Assembly (NCBI GenBank): GCA_947625995.1
Contig: CANQQN010000022.1
Coordinates: forward strand, 1-14,134
Source: an uncultured Lachnospiraceae bacterium
GTDB taxonomy: Bacteria; Bacillota; Clostridia; Lachnospirales; Lachnospiraceae
DNA length: 14,134 nucleotides
Reading direction: 5' to 3'
This document shows, piece after piece, positions 7,291 through 14,122 of this stretch (positions are counted from its first letter, which is position 1; each line of letters starts with the position of its first letter). Position numbers and translations under genes: made by a program. Under the pieces are notes generated by a model. It saw nothing but the letters and a program-made list of their open reading frames with translations, was not told where the DNA came from and did not search any database.

Positions 7291-8076
7291 GTGACAGACT
7301 ATGAAAAAGCGGTTGAAATGTGGCGGGCCAGAAAAATTTCTACGGACGCGGCGCTTGCCGAGAGCCTGAACGGCCATAGTATATTATTTGCTTTTCACTC
7401 AGGAAAAATAGAAAATGAGAACATTACTTATTATGATACAAGAGAAATTTTTGAGCATGACGGCGTGGCTTCTTATACCGGAGATCTGCGCACGCTGTTT
7501 GAGATCCGAAACGCAAAGGATGCCAGCGAGTTGCTGCTGTCTGCGTTTGCAAAAAGGCGTCCCTTTGATGAAACCTTGCTCAAGGAATTTCATTATGCTT
7601 TGACGAAAAACACTTATGATGCAAGAAGATGGCAGCTGGGTGAGCGTCCCGGAGAATATAAAAAACATGATTATGTGACGGGAAGAGAGGAAATTGGGGC
7701 GGCGCCGGAGGACGTGCAGACAGAACTTAAGGAACTTGTTGAAGAACTGAAGGACGTACCGAAAAAAAACGCGCTGACGGCTGCGGCATACTTTCACGCA
7801 AAATTTGAGAATATACATCCGTTTGCTGACGGAAACGGACGCGTGGGACGTCTGGCGATGAATTATTATCTGATTCTTTACGATCATCCGCCCGTTATTA
7901 TCCATGAAGAAGACCGGAAAGCATATTACGGCGCACTGGAGGCGTGGGATCGGGAACAGGATCTGGAGCCTCTGAAATCTTTTTTGATCCGGCAGACGGT
8001 GAAAACATGGGAGAAACAGATCGCGCGCGAAAAGAAGAAAAATGATCGGGATAAAATGCAGGACATAAAAAAATGA
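7291..8076 (+). CDS. Fic family protein with N-terminal inhibitory motif
   Basis: Fic-domain protein, 261 aa, cytoplasmic. Such enzymes transfer AMP (rarely another phosphate group) from a nucleotide to a hydroxyl side chain of a target protein. The catalytic motif HPFADGNGR (176-184) has all key residues, including the general base His176 and phosphate-binding Arg184. Upstream is the autoinhibitory motif (S/T)xxxE(G/N) as SGKIEN (37-42); its Glu41 should block the ATP gamma-phosphate site, placing this in class II of autoinhibited Fic proteins. GEYKKHDYVTG (121-131) is the usual strand before the core. The C-terminus ends in a basic tail without a winged helix. The start is GTG, preceded by GGAAGTGA. 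The gene is monocistronic, with its own promoter and terminator. Target unknown; no antitoxin partner is needed or seen. Confidence 0.93.
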   Translation: MTDYEKAVEMWRARKISTDAALAESLNGHSILFAFHSGKIENENITYYDTREIFEHDGVASYTGDLRTLFEIRNAKDASELLLSAFAKRRPFDETLLKEFHYALTKNTYDARRWQLGERPGEYKKHDYVTGREEIGAAPEDVQTELKELVEELKDVPKKNALTAAAYFHAKFENIHPFADGNGRVGRLAMNYYLILYDHPPVIIHEEDRKAYYGALEAWDREQDLEPLKSFLIRQTVKTWEKQIAREKKKNDRDKMQDIKK

Positions 8077-8086
8077 GTGGCAGAGC

Positions 8087-8124
8087 AAAAGCGCCGGCGG
8101 TATAAAAAGCAGTCGGCGCTTTTT
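8087..8124 (+). terminator. Terminator of the Fic gene
   Basis: AAAAGCGCCG (8087-8096) pairs perfectly with CGGCGCTTTT (8114-8123) around a 17-nt loop; the T-run is 8120-8124. It lies 10 nt after the stop codon and separates Fic from the sigma factor operon. Confidence 0.87.
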
Positions 8125-8242
8125 ACAGTTCTATTGCAGGTGGTTTGTATTTTTTCTGAGGACAGAAGCAAAAAATCTGCATATCCGGCCGCGGTTTTGC
8201 GACTTATAGAGTAGAAGGCCAACAAAAGAGGAGGGAGACAAT

Positions 8243-8800
8243 ATGGAGGATCAGGAAATCATCCGTCTGTACCATCAACGGGACGAAAACGCGATCACGC
8301 AGACAGAAAAAAAGCATGGCGTCTTCTGCCGCCGTCTGGCAATACGGATCCTGTCAAACCGGCAAGACGCGGAGGAATGTGTCAACGATACATGGATGGC
8401 TGCGTGGAACCGGATGCCGCCGGATTGGCCACGGTCGTTGCGGGCGTTTCTGGGGAGGATCACCCGGAACATCTCTATCAGCCGATTTCGTTTCAGCCAT
8501 GCGTCAAAACGTTTTGCCGGTATGGAACTGCTTCTTTCTGAACTGGAGGAATGTGTGCCCGGCGGCGAAGCAGCGGAACAAATGTTGGAACAGCAGGTGC
8601 TTTCAGAGATCATTGCCGGATGGCTGGACGGGCTGGAGTCTTCGGACCGCGTTTTGTTTGTAAGAAGATACTGGTATGGGGAATCGGTCAAGGGGCTTGC
8701 TTTCTCTCATGGCGAGACGCCAAACAGGATGGCCCGCCGGATGCAGCGGCTGCGGCAGAGCCTGCGGACAGTTTTGGAGAAGGAAGGGGTAGAGATATGA
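8243..8800 (+). CDS. ECF-like RNA polymerase sigma factor
   Basis: Sigma-70 family factor of 185 aa with only regions 2 and 4, as in ECF-type factors. Region 2 runs about 25-93: LAIRILSNRQDAEECVNDTW, AAWNRMPPDWPRSLRAFLGR and ITRNISISRFR correspond to the core-binding and -10-recognising helices. Region 4 is about 120-182 (LESSDRVLFVRRYWYGESVK, then NRMARRMQRLRQSLRTVL), although its helix-turn-helix is less typical than usual (LAFSHGETPNRMARRM). GAGGAGGGAG sits at the correct distance before the ATG. No SigA promoter was recognised in 8125-8242, so autoregulation by its own promoter is possible. The stop codon overlaps the start of the serpin gene (ATGA), which indicates translational coupling and that the downstream protein is its partner or regulator. 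Confidence 0.88.
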   Translation: MEDQEIIRLYHQRDENAITQTEKKHGVFCRRLAIRILSNRQDAEECVNDTWMAAWNRMPPDWPRSLRAFLGRITRNISISRFRFSHASKRFAGMELLLSELEECVPGGEAAEQMLEQQVLSEIIAGWLDGLESSDRVLFVRRYWYGESVKGLAFSHGETPNRMARRMQRLRQSLRTVLEKEGVEI

Positions 8801-10254
8801 ACAGAGAAGATATTTTTAACGGGATTACCGGCATCCGCGACGATCAGATCAGCGAGGCGGCCCATGGGCGGAAAAGAAGCAGGAACCGCCGTCTTGTCTG
8901 GATGTCGGCTGTGGCGGCTTGTCTTGTGGTCGTACTGGTGACAGTCAATATCTGGAACCCCTCAGGCAGGATCCTGACGGCGTACGCCATTGCGCAAGCG
9001 GAATACCCGAAGCAGGAAGAACATAGGGATGCATGGAAGGTAGAAAAAAAGGACGAAGCCATCAGGGAATACAAAGGCACGCTGGCAGAGTTTGAAAAAA
9101 CGGTGGTGCCCGGACTGCTTTCCGGTACAGAAGGAGAGAATCGGATCTGTTCTCCTTTGAATGTGTATATGGCCCTCTCCATGCTGACGGAGCTTACGGA
9201 TGGGGAAAGCAGGACGCAGATTTTGAAGCTTTTGGACTGTGACAGCATGGAAACGGCGCGTTCACGGGCCGACGCCCTGTGGAATGTAAATTATAAGGAC
9301 GATAAAACAGTGTGCCTGCTGGCAAATTCCCTGTGGCTGAACAAGAACATACCCTTTGAACAGCGTACCATGGACACGCTGGCAGTAACCTATCACGCTT
9401 CATCCTTTCAGGGGGAAATGGGTTCCGCTGGTTACGATCGGGCGCTGCGAAGCTGGGTCAATCAAAATACCGGCGGGCATTTAAAAGAACAGGCGGCAGG
9501 ACTGAGCCTGAAGCCTGCTTCTGATGATCTGGCAGTTATGACTTTATTATCTACCGTTTATTTCCGCGCGAAATGGAACGATGCGTTCAAGTCGAGAGAC
9601 ACCGAGCCGGGGACATTCCATGCTCCGGACAAAGAGCAGACTGTTGATTTCATGCATCAGACAGAGGACGGCAATTACTACTGGGGAGAAAAGTTTTCTG
9701 CGGCAGAAAAAAGTCTGGAGGGCAGCGGCAGTATGTGGTTTCTCCTGCCGGACGAGGGCGTAAGCCCGGAAGATCTGCTTTCGGATGAGGATGCGCTTCT
9801 GTTCCTTACGGACAGAGAAAAGTGGGAAAATCCGGAAGAAGAGGAAATAGCTCAATTTCTTACAGACGATACAGAGTCAGAAAGATCAAAATATATGAAG
9901 ATCAATTTTTTAGTACCGAAGTTTGATGTTAGAAGCAATCTGGATCTTGCTAAAAGCTTGCAGAAGCTTGGCATCACGGACGTTTTTCAGACCGGTATCG
10001 CCGATTTTTCACCGATGCTTGCCGCTGGAAAAGAGGAAGAACTGTCGCCTTATATTTCAGAGGTGAGACACGCTGTGAGAGTGACCATCGACGAGGAAGG
10101 CTGCGAGGCGGCGTCTTATATCGAGATACCGGGCGCGGGCGCGGCAGCTCCGGCCAGCGATACGGTTGACTTTGTACTTGACCGGCCGTTCCTCTTTGCC
10201 ATTACAAGCGCTGACGGGTCTCTCTTATACGCGGGGATCGTAAACCGGCCGTGA
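8797..10254 (+). CDS. Membrane-anchored serpin with anti-sigma-like N-terminal tail
   Basis: 485 aa. Residues 1-32 form a basic cytoplasmic tail (MNREDIFNGITGIRDDQISE then RKRSRNRR), 33-53 one membrane helix (LVWMSAVAACLVVVLVTVNIW), 54-95 a charged linker, and about 96-485 a complete serpin domain facing outward. Serpin marks: NSLWLNKNIPF, WVNQNTGGHLK, STVYFRAKW, INFLVPKFDVRSNLDLAKSL, LGITDVF, the hinge VRVTIDEEGCEAAS (428-440) and the closing DFVLDRPFLFAI...LLYAGIVNRP. Serpins trap serine or cysteine proteases by a cleavage-driven loop insertion. The tail resembles short N-termini of proteins encoded behind such sigma factors in Clostridia, hence a likely anti-sigma role, which is inference. 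The ATG at 8797 overlaps the sigma factor stop; GGAAGGGG (8782-8789) is its Shine-Dalgarno site. The frame stays open upstream to 8551 only as a shadow of the sigma gene. Position P14 in the hinge is Cys436 instead of Thr or Ser. Confidence 0.9.
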   Translation: MNREDIFNGITGIRDDQISEAAHGRKRSRNRRLVWMSAVAACLVVVLVTVNIWNPSGRILTAYAIAQAEYPKQEEHRDAWKVEKKDEAIREYKGTLAEFEKTVVPGLLSGTEGENRICSPLNVYMALSMLTELTDGESRTQILKLLDCDSMETARSRADALWNVNYKDDKTVCLLANSLWLNKNIPFEQRTMDTLAVTYHASSFQGEMGSAGYDRALRSWVNQNTGGHLKEQAAGLSLKPASDDLAVMTLLSTVYFRAKWNDAFKSRDTEPGTFHAPDKEQTVDFMHQTEDGNYYWGEKFSAAEKSLEGSGSMWFLLPDEGVSPEDLLSDEDALLFLTDREKWENPEEEEIAQFLTDDTESERSKYMKINFLVPKFDVRSNLDLAKSLQKLGITDVFQTGIADFSPMLAAGKEEELSPYISEVRHAVRVTIDEEGCEAASYIEIPGAGAAAPASDTVDFVLDRPFLFAITSADGSLLYAGIVNRP

Positions 10255-10264
10255 GATTATTGTC

Positions 10265-10507
10265 CTAGCGTGCGGCCTACCATCGCGACAGATTTTAACG
10301 CTGTTTCATGCATTAGGAGAGCAGGAGTTTTTTGGAAGGTCGGATATTCAGAAAGCGATTGGACTGAAGCCTACAAGAGCGTCCGAATTGCTGCGGTCAA
10401 TGGTTGAACACCATATCGTGGAACCGGTTCGCGGACATGGAAAAGGAAAATATCATTTTGCCGACATAGTATCCCGGATAAAAATAAAACAGGAACACAA
10501 AGATTGA
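10265..10507 (+). pseudogene. Remnant of a winged-helix C-terminal domain protein
   Basis: One open frame, without a plausible start codon, encodes RQILTLFHALGEQEFFGRSD, then IQKAIGLKPTRASELLRSMV and EHHIVEPVRGHGKGKYHF, and stops with TGA at 10505-10507. This reads as a winged helix-turn-helix like those ending many Fic or AlbA_2/AAA_4-type regulator proteins (pattern FGRSD...ASxLLxxLxxxxIxEPVxGHGKGKYxF). Only the last 60 or so residues are present, starting right behind the serpin gene, so it looks like the stump of a lost gene. Family naming is from memory of the motif. A short functional protein from a non-standard start is possible but has no ribosome binding site support. Confidence 0.55.
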
Positions 10508-10570
10508 TTTACAAAACATTGAGTACAGGCTTGAATTGTTCTAAAAACTGTTTGCGGAAGGAAAAATAAC

Positions 10571-10609
10571 TATATAATATCTGAAAATTATTATAAAAAT
10601 ATATAATAT
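10571..10609. repeat. Direct repeat TATATAATAT in an A+T-rich block
   Basis: TATATAATAT occurs at 10571-10580 and 10600-10609, 29 nt apart, inside an A+T-rich stretch (10565-10620) upstream of the glutamate synthase promoter. Sequences after both copies are also similar (CTGAAAATTAT and TCAAATTATCT). It could be a pair of regulator sites, an upstream promoter or a curved activating element. Confidence 0.4.
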
Positions 10610-10643
10610 TCAAATTATCTGACAACAAATCAAAAAGTCTTTA

Positions 10644-10672
10644 TTTACAAATCCCAAAAACTGTAGTATAGT
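10644..10672 (+). promoter_or_regulatory. SigA-type promoter of glutamate synthase
   Basis: TTTACA (10644-10649) and TATAGT (10667-10672) are 17 nt apart. Transcription should start near 10679, giving a leader of about 81 nt that holds the hairpin at 10684-10734. Confidence 0.75.
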
Positions 10673-10683
10673 ATCCTGCAAGG

Positions 10684-10734
10684 ACAAATGTCTTTGTGCG
10701 GGAAACAATCCCCGTTAGACCAAAGAACATTTGT
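10684..10734 (+). promoter_or_regulatory. Long stem-loop in the glutamate synthase leader
   Basis: ACAAATGT+CTTTG (10684-10696) pairs with CAAAG+ACATTTGT (10721-10734) over 13 bp with one bulged A; within it CGGG (10699-10702) pairs with CCCG (10711-10714). It starts about 5 nt after the predicted transcription start and ends 10 nt before AAGGAGG (10745-10751), which is 8 nt from the ATG. No T-run follows, so it is not a terminator. It may stabilise the mRNA or bind a regulator; it matches no riboswitch I recognise. Confidence 0.55.
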
Positions 10735-10759
10735 GAAAGAATGCAAGGAGGCTGACTGA

Positions 10760-13700
10760 ATGGAAAACAAAGGCTTGTATGAGTCCCGCTTTGAGCACGA
10801 CAACTGCGGTATCGGCGCCGTTGTCAATATCAAAGGCGTTAAGACTCATAAAACTGTGGAGGACGCCCTGAAGATCGTGGAAAATCTGGAGCACCGGGCC
10901 GGCAAGGACGCCGAAGGGAAGACCGGCGACGGTGTCGGCATCCTGCTGCAGATCTCCCACAAGTTCTTTTCGAGGATCGCGAAAGAGCTTGGTTTTGAGC
11001 TTGGCGGTGAAAGAGAGTACGGTGTGGGCATGTTTTTCTTTCCGCAGGAAGAATTAAAGAGAAACCGCGCCAAAAAGATGTTTGAGATTATCTCCCAGAA
11101 GGAAGGTCTGAAGATCCTTGGCTGGCGGCAGGTGCCCATTCATCCGGAAGTGCTGGGCTCCAAGGCGCTGGAATGTATGCCCTGCATCATGCAGTGCTTT
11201 ATAGAGAAACCGAAGGAAGTGGAGAAAGGACTGGAGTTCGACCGGCGCCTTTATGTGGCCAGAAGAGAGTTTGAGCAGAGCAACGACGATACATACGTGG
11301 TGTCTCTTTCCAGCCGGACCATTGTGTATAAGGGCATGTTTCTGGTGGGACAGCTTAGGCAGTTTTTTGCGGATCTTCAAGAGCCGGACTATGAATCCGC
11401 TATTGCCACGGTGCATTCCCGTTTTTCTACCAATACGAATCCAAGCTGGGAGCGGGCTCACCCCAACCGCTATATTGTACATAACGGTGAGATCAACACC
11501 ATCCGGGGCAATGTAGATAAGATGCTGGCCCGCGAGGAGACCATGCAGTCAGAATATTTGGAAAAGGACTTTTTGAAGATCCTGCCGGTGGTGAACGGCT
11601 CCGGCTCTGACTCCGCCATGCTGGACAATACGCTGGAGTTTCTTCTGATGAGTGGCATGGAACTGCCCCTTGCGGTGATGATCACCATTCCCGAGCCATG
11701 GGACAATAACTCCACCATGAGCCAGAAGCGGAAAGATTTTTATCAGTATTACGCAACCATGATGGAGCCATGGGACGGTCCGGCCTCCATTCTGTTTTCC
11801 GACGGCGATCTGATCGGCGCGGTGCTTGACAGAAACGGGCTGCGTCCTTCCCGCTACTATATCATGGACGACGATACGCTGATCCTTTCCTCTGAGGTTG
11901 GCGTTCTGGATCTTGATCCCACAAAGATCCTTGTGAAGGAACGTCTCCATCCCGGCAAGATCCTGCTGGTAGATACGGTGAGGGGCCGGGTGATCAACGA
12001 TGATGAACTGAAGGATTATTACGCGAGCCGCCAGCCTTACGGCGAGTGGCTGGACCGGAACCTTCTTACTTTAAAAGAGCTACGCATTCCCAACAAGCGG
12101 GTACAGGAGTATTCCCATGAGGAACTCACAAGACTGCAGCGCGCTTTTGGTTACTGTTACGAAGAATTCAGGACCTCTATCCTGACCATGGCAAGGGATG
12201 GGGCAGAGGGCATCGGCGCTATGGGCATCGATACACCCCTTCCGGTGCTGTCAAAGTCAAAGCAGCCGCTGTTCAATTATTTCAAGCAGATGTTCGCGCA
12301 GGTGACTAACCCGCCTATCGACGCCATCCGTGAGGAGATCGTTACCTCCACTACCGTATATATCGGCAAGGACGGCAACCTTTTGGAGGAGCATGCGGAC
12401 AACTGCCATATGCTCCGCATCAACAATCCGATCCTGACAAACACGGATATGCTGAAGATCAAGAGCATGAAGAAGGAAGGCTTCAAGGTTCAGGAGATCC
12501 CGATCATATATTACAAGAGCACCAGTCTGGAAAAGGCTATCGACCGGCTCTATGTGGAGGTGGACCGTGCTTACGCCAAGGGCGCCAATATCATCATTCT
12601 GTCCGACCGTGGCGTGGATGAGAACCATGTGCCGATCCCTTCCCTGCTGGCAGTATCCGCCCTGCAGAAATACCTGATCCGCACGAAGAAGCGTACCAAG
12701 CTGGCGCTTGTGCTGGAAAGCGGCGAACCAAGAGAGGTGCATCATTTTGCTACACTGCTGGGCTATGGCGCCTGTGCCATCAACCCCTATCTGGCGCTGG
12801 ATACCATTCGGGAACTGATCGATATGAACATGCTGGATAAGGATTATTACGCGGCGGTGGAGGATTACACAAACGCGGTGCTTCACGGTATCGTAAAGAT
12901 CGCCTCCAAGATGGGCATTTCCACCATCCAATCCTATCAGGGCTCCCAGATCTTTGAATCCATCGGTATCAGCAAGGATGTGATCGATAAATACTTTACG
13001 GATACGGTGTGCAGGATCGGCGGCATCGATCTGGAGGATATCGCAAGAGATGTGGATGAACTCCATTCCAAGGCGTTTGATCCGCTGGGGCTGGACAATG
13101 ATCTGACACTGGACAGCATCGGACGTCACAAGATGCGCAGCGGCGGTGAGGAGCATCTGTACAATCCACAGACCATTCATCTGCTGCAGCAGTCCACCAG
13201 AAGAGGCGATTATGATCTTTTCAAGCAATATTCCGCGGCCCTTCATGAGGAGACCCATGTAGGCAACCTTCGGGGGTTGATGGATTTTAAATATCCGGAA
13301 AAAGGCATTCCTATTGAAGAAGTGGAAGATGTGGATTCCATTGTGAAACGGTTCAAGACCGGCGCCATGAGTTACGGCTCCATTTCCAAGGAGGCACATG
13401 AGGCGCTGGCTATCGCCATGAACACTCTGCACGGGAAGTCAAACAGCGGGGAAGGCGGTGAGAGCCTTGACCGTCTGGAAAGCGCGGGGAAGGCGGTAAA
13501 CCGCTGCTCCGCTATCAAGCAGGTGGCAAGCGGACGGTTCGGCGTCACCAGTCGTTACTTAAACAGCGCTGTGGAGATCCAGATCAAGATGGCACAGGGC
13601 GCAAAGCCCGGCGAAGGCGGACATCTGCCCGGCAAAAAGGTATATCCGTGGATCGCGAAAACCAGACATTCCACGCCGGGGGTTGGACTGATCTCCCCGC

Positions 13701-14122
13701 CTCCCCACCATGATATTTATTCCATCGAGGATCTGGCGCAGTTGATCTACGACCTGAAGAACGCAAATAAAGATGCCAGAATTTCGGTAAAGCTGGTATC
13801 CGAGGCAGGCGTAGGCACCATTGCCGCAGGCGTTGCCAAAGCCGGCGCGCAGGTGGTGCTGATCTCCGGTTATGACGGCGGTACCAGCACCGGCGCCAGA
13901 AGCTCCCCGAAATACGCTCCCACCGCCGCCCCCGCGGCGGCGATGAGCCCCTTGCACATGTTTTCCTTCAACTCTTTTCTCCTCTCTTTCCTCTTCTTTT
14001 CCTCCCCGGCTCCGTGGGGGTCCCTAACCTCCCCCCTGGGAGGGGGTGGCGCGAAGCGCCGGAAGACCCCCCGCGCCCATCGTTCATTCGACCTTGCAAC
14101 CTTAAAAAACAACCGCTTATGA
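10760..14122 (+). CDS. gltB: Glutamate synthase large subunit, cut and fused out of family after about 13885
   Basis: Large (alpha) subunit of glutamate synthase, which makes two glutamates from glutamine and 2-oxoglutarate. Residues 1-15 are a short propeptide; Cys16 (HDNCGIGAVV) is the nucleophile of the class II glutamine amidotransferase domain (16 to about 420, with RFSTNTNPSWERAHPNR, HNGEINTIRGN, GSGSDSAMLDNTLEF and LDRNGLRPSRYY). The central domain follows (about 460-760, with LSDRG and LGYGACAINPYLA), then the FMN-binding synthase domain (from about 830: KTGAMSYGSISKEAHEALA, NSGEGGE, PGEGGHLPGKKVYPWIA, SPPPHHDIYSIEDLAQLIYD). Homology stops after GYDGGT (Thr1042, about 13885); the following residues (STGARSSPKYAP and a Pro/Ser/Arg-rich tail) are not glutamate synthase. 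The family has about 1,500 residues, so the 3Fe-4S cysteines and the C-terminal beta-helix are missing. AAGGAGG sets the start. Confidence 0.93.
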   Translation: MENKGLYESRFEHDNCGIGAVVNIKGVKTHKTVEDALKIVENLEHRAGKDAEGKTGDGVGILLQISHKFFSRIAKELGFELGGEREYGVGMFFFPQEELKRNRAKKMFEIISQKEGLKILGWRQVPIHPEVLGSKALECMPCIMQCFIEKPKEVEKGLEFDRRLYVARREFEQSNDDTYVVSLSSRTIVYKGMFLVGQLRQFFADLQEPDYESAIATVHSRFSTNTNPSWERAHPNRYIVHNGEINTIRGNVDKMLAREETMQSEYLEKDFLKILPVVNGSGSDSAMLDNTLEFLLMSGMELPLAVMITIPEPWDNNSTMSQKRKDFYQYYATMMEPWDGPASILFSDGDLIGAVLDRNGLRPSRYYIMDDDTLILSSEVGVLDLDPTKILVKERLHPGKILLVDTVRGRVINDDELKDYYASRQPYGEWLDRNLLTLKELRIPNKRVQEYSHEELTRLQRAFGYCYEEFRTSILTMARDGAEGIGAMGIDTPLPVLSKSKQPLFNYFKQMFAQVTNPPIDAIREEIVTSTTVYIGKDGNLLEEHADNCHMLRINNPILTNTDMLKIKSMKKEGFKVQEIPIIYYKSTSLEKAIDRLYVEVDRAYAKGANIIILSDRGVDENHVPIPSLLAVSALQKYLIRTKKRTKLALVLESGEPREVHHFATLLGYGACAINPYLALDTIRELIDMNMLDKDYYAAVEDYTNAVLHGIVKIASKMGISTIQSYQGSQIFESIGISKDVIDKYFTDTVCRIGGIDLEDIARDVDELHSKAFDPLGLDNDLTLDSIGRHKMRSGGEEHLYNPQTIHLLQQSTRRGDYDLFKQYSAALHEETHVGNLRGLMDFKYPEKGIPIEEVEDVDSIVKRFKTGAMSYGSISKEAHEALAIAMNTLHGKSNSGEGGESLDRLESAGKAVNRCSAIKQVASGRFGVTSRYLNSAVEIQIKMAQGAKPGEGGHLPGKKVYPWIAKTRHSTPGVGLISPPPHHDIYSIEDLAQLIYDLKNANKDARISVKLVSEAGVGTIAAGVAKAGAQVVLISGYDGGTSTGARSSPKYAPTAAPAAAMSPLHMFSFNSFLLSFLFFSSPAPWGSLTSPLGGGGAKRRKTPRAHRSFDLATLKNNRL
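13880..13885. other. Junction between gltB and the holin fragment
   Basis: The last six bases shared by both sides are GGTACC, a palindrome. To the left the plus strand is glutamate synthase; to the right the minus strand is holin-like. Neither gene continues across it. Confidence 0.6.
13882..13971 (-). pseudogene. N-terminal fragment of a phage-type holin, cut at the gltB junction
   Basis: On the minus strand a TTG start (13971), 7 nt behind GGAG (13979-13982), gives MKENMCKGLIAAAGAAVGAY then FGELLAPVLV, after which the frame runs into antisense gltB. This matches the first membrane segment of the phage holin family (PF05105, holin 4_1/toxin-secretion holin) as I know it; only about 30 residues remain. 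An ATG at 13959 in the same frame is a weaker start. The recognition rests on a short stretch, so it is moderate. Codon use here is much richer in G+C than in the other genes of the window. Confidence 0.55.
14016..14071. repeat. G+C-rich three-stem palindromic element
   Basis: GGGGGTC (14016-14022) pairs with GACCCCC (14065-14071) and encloses two perfect hairpins: CCTCCC (14028-14033) with GGGAGG (14038-14043), and GGCGC (14048-14052) with GCGCC (14056-14060). It resembles the short intergenic hairpin repeats common in some high-G+C Clostridia; only one copy is seen here. Confidence 0.5.

Noticed and set aside
8154..8167. Inverted repeat TTCTG-AGGA-CAGAA upstream of the sigma factor
   Set aside because: Five-base arms with a 4-nt loop are easily found by chance, and no promoter element is placed so that it would act as an operator.
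8551..8796. Upstream extension of the serpin reading frame
   Set aside because: It runs in another frame of the sigma factor gene, and the ATG at 8797 has its own Shine-Dalgarno site and the classic ATGA overlap.
10684..10734. Known riboswitch in the gltB leader
   Set aside because: No conserved core of a glutamine, glycine, cobalamin, SAM or FMN riboswitch could be recognised; only a simple long stem is seen.
12257..13432. Long minus-strand open frame (391 codons) opposite gltB
   Set aside because: It mirrors the codon pattern of the well-supported gltB, shows no recognisable domain and has no separate promoter or ribosome binding site that I could see.
13886..14122. C-terminal tail of the gltB frame as a real new domain
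   Set aside because: The Pro/Ser/Arg-rich translation is low in information, while the minus strand has a start site and a holin-like sequence, so the tail is read-through of antisense DNA.
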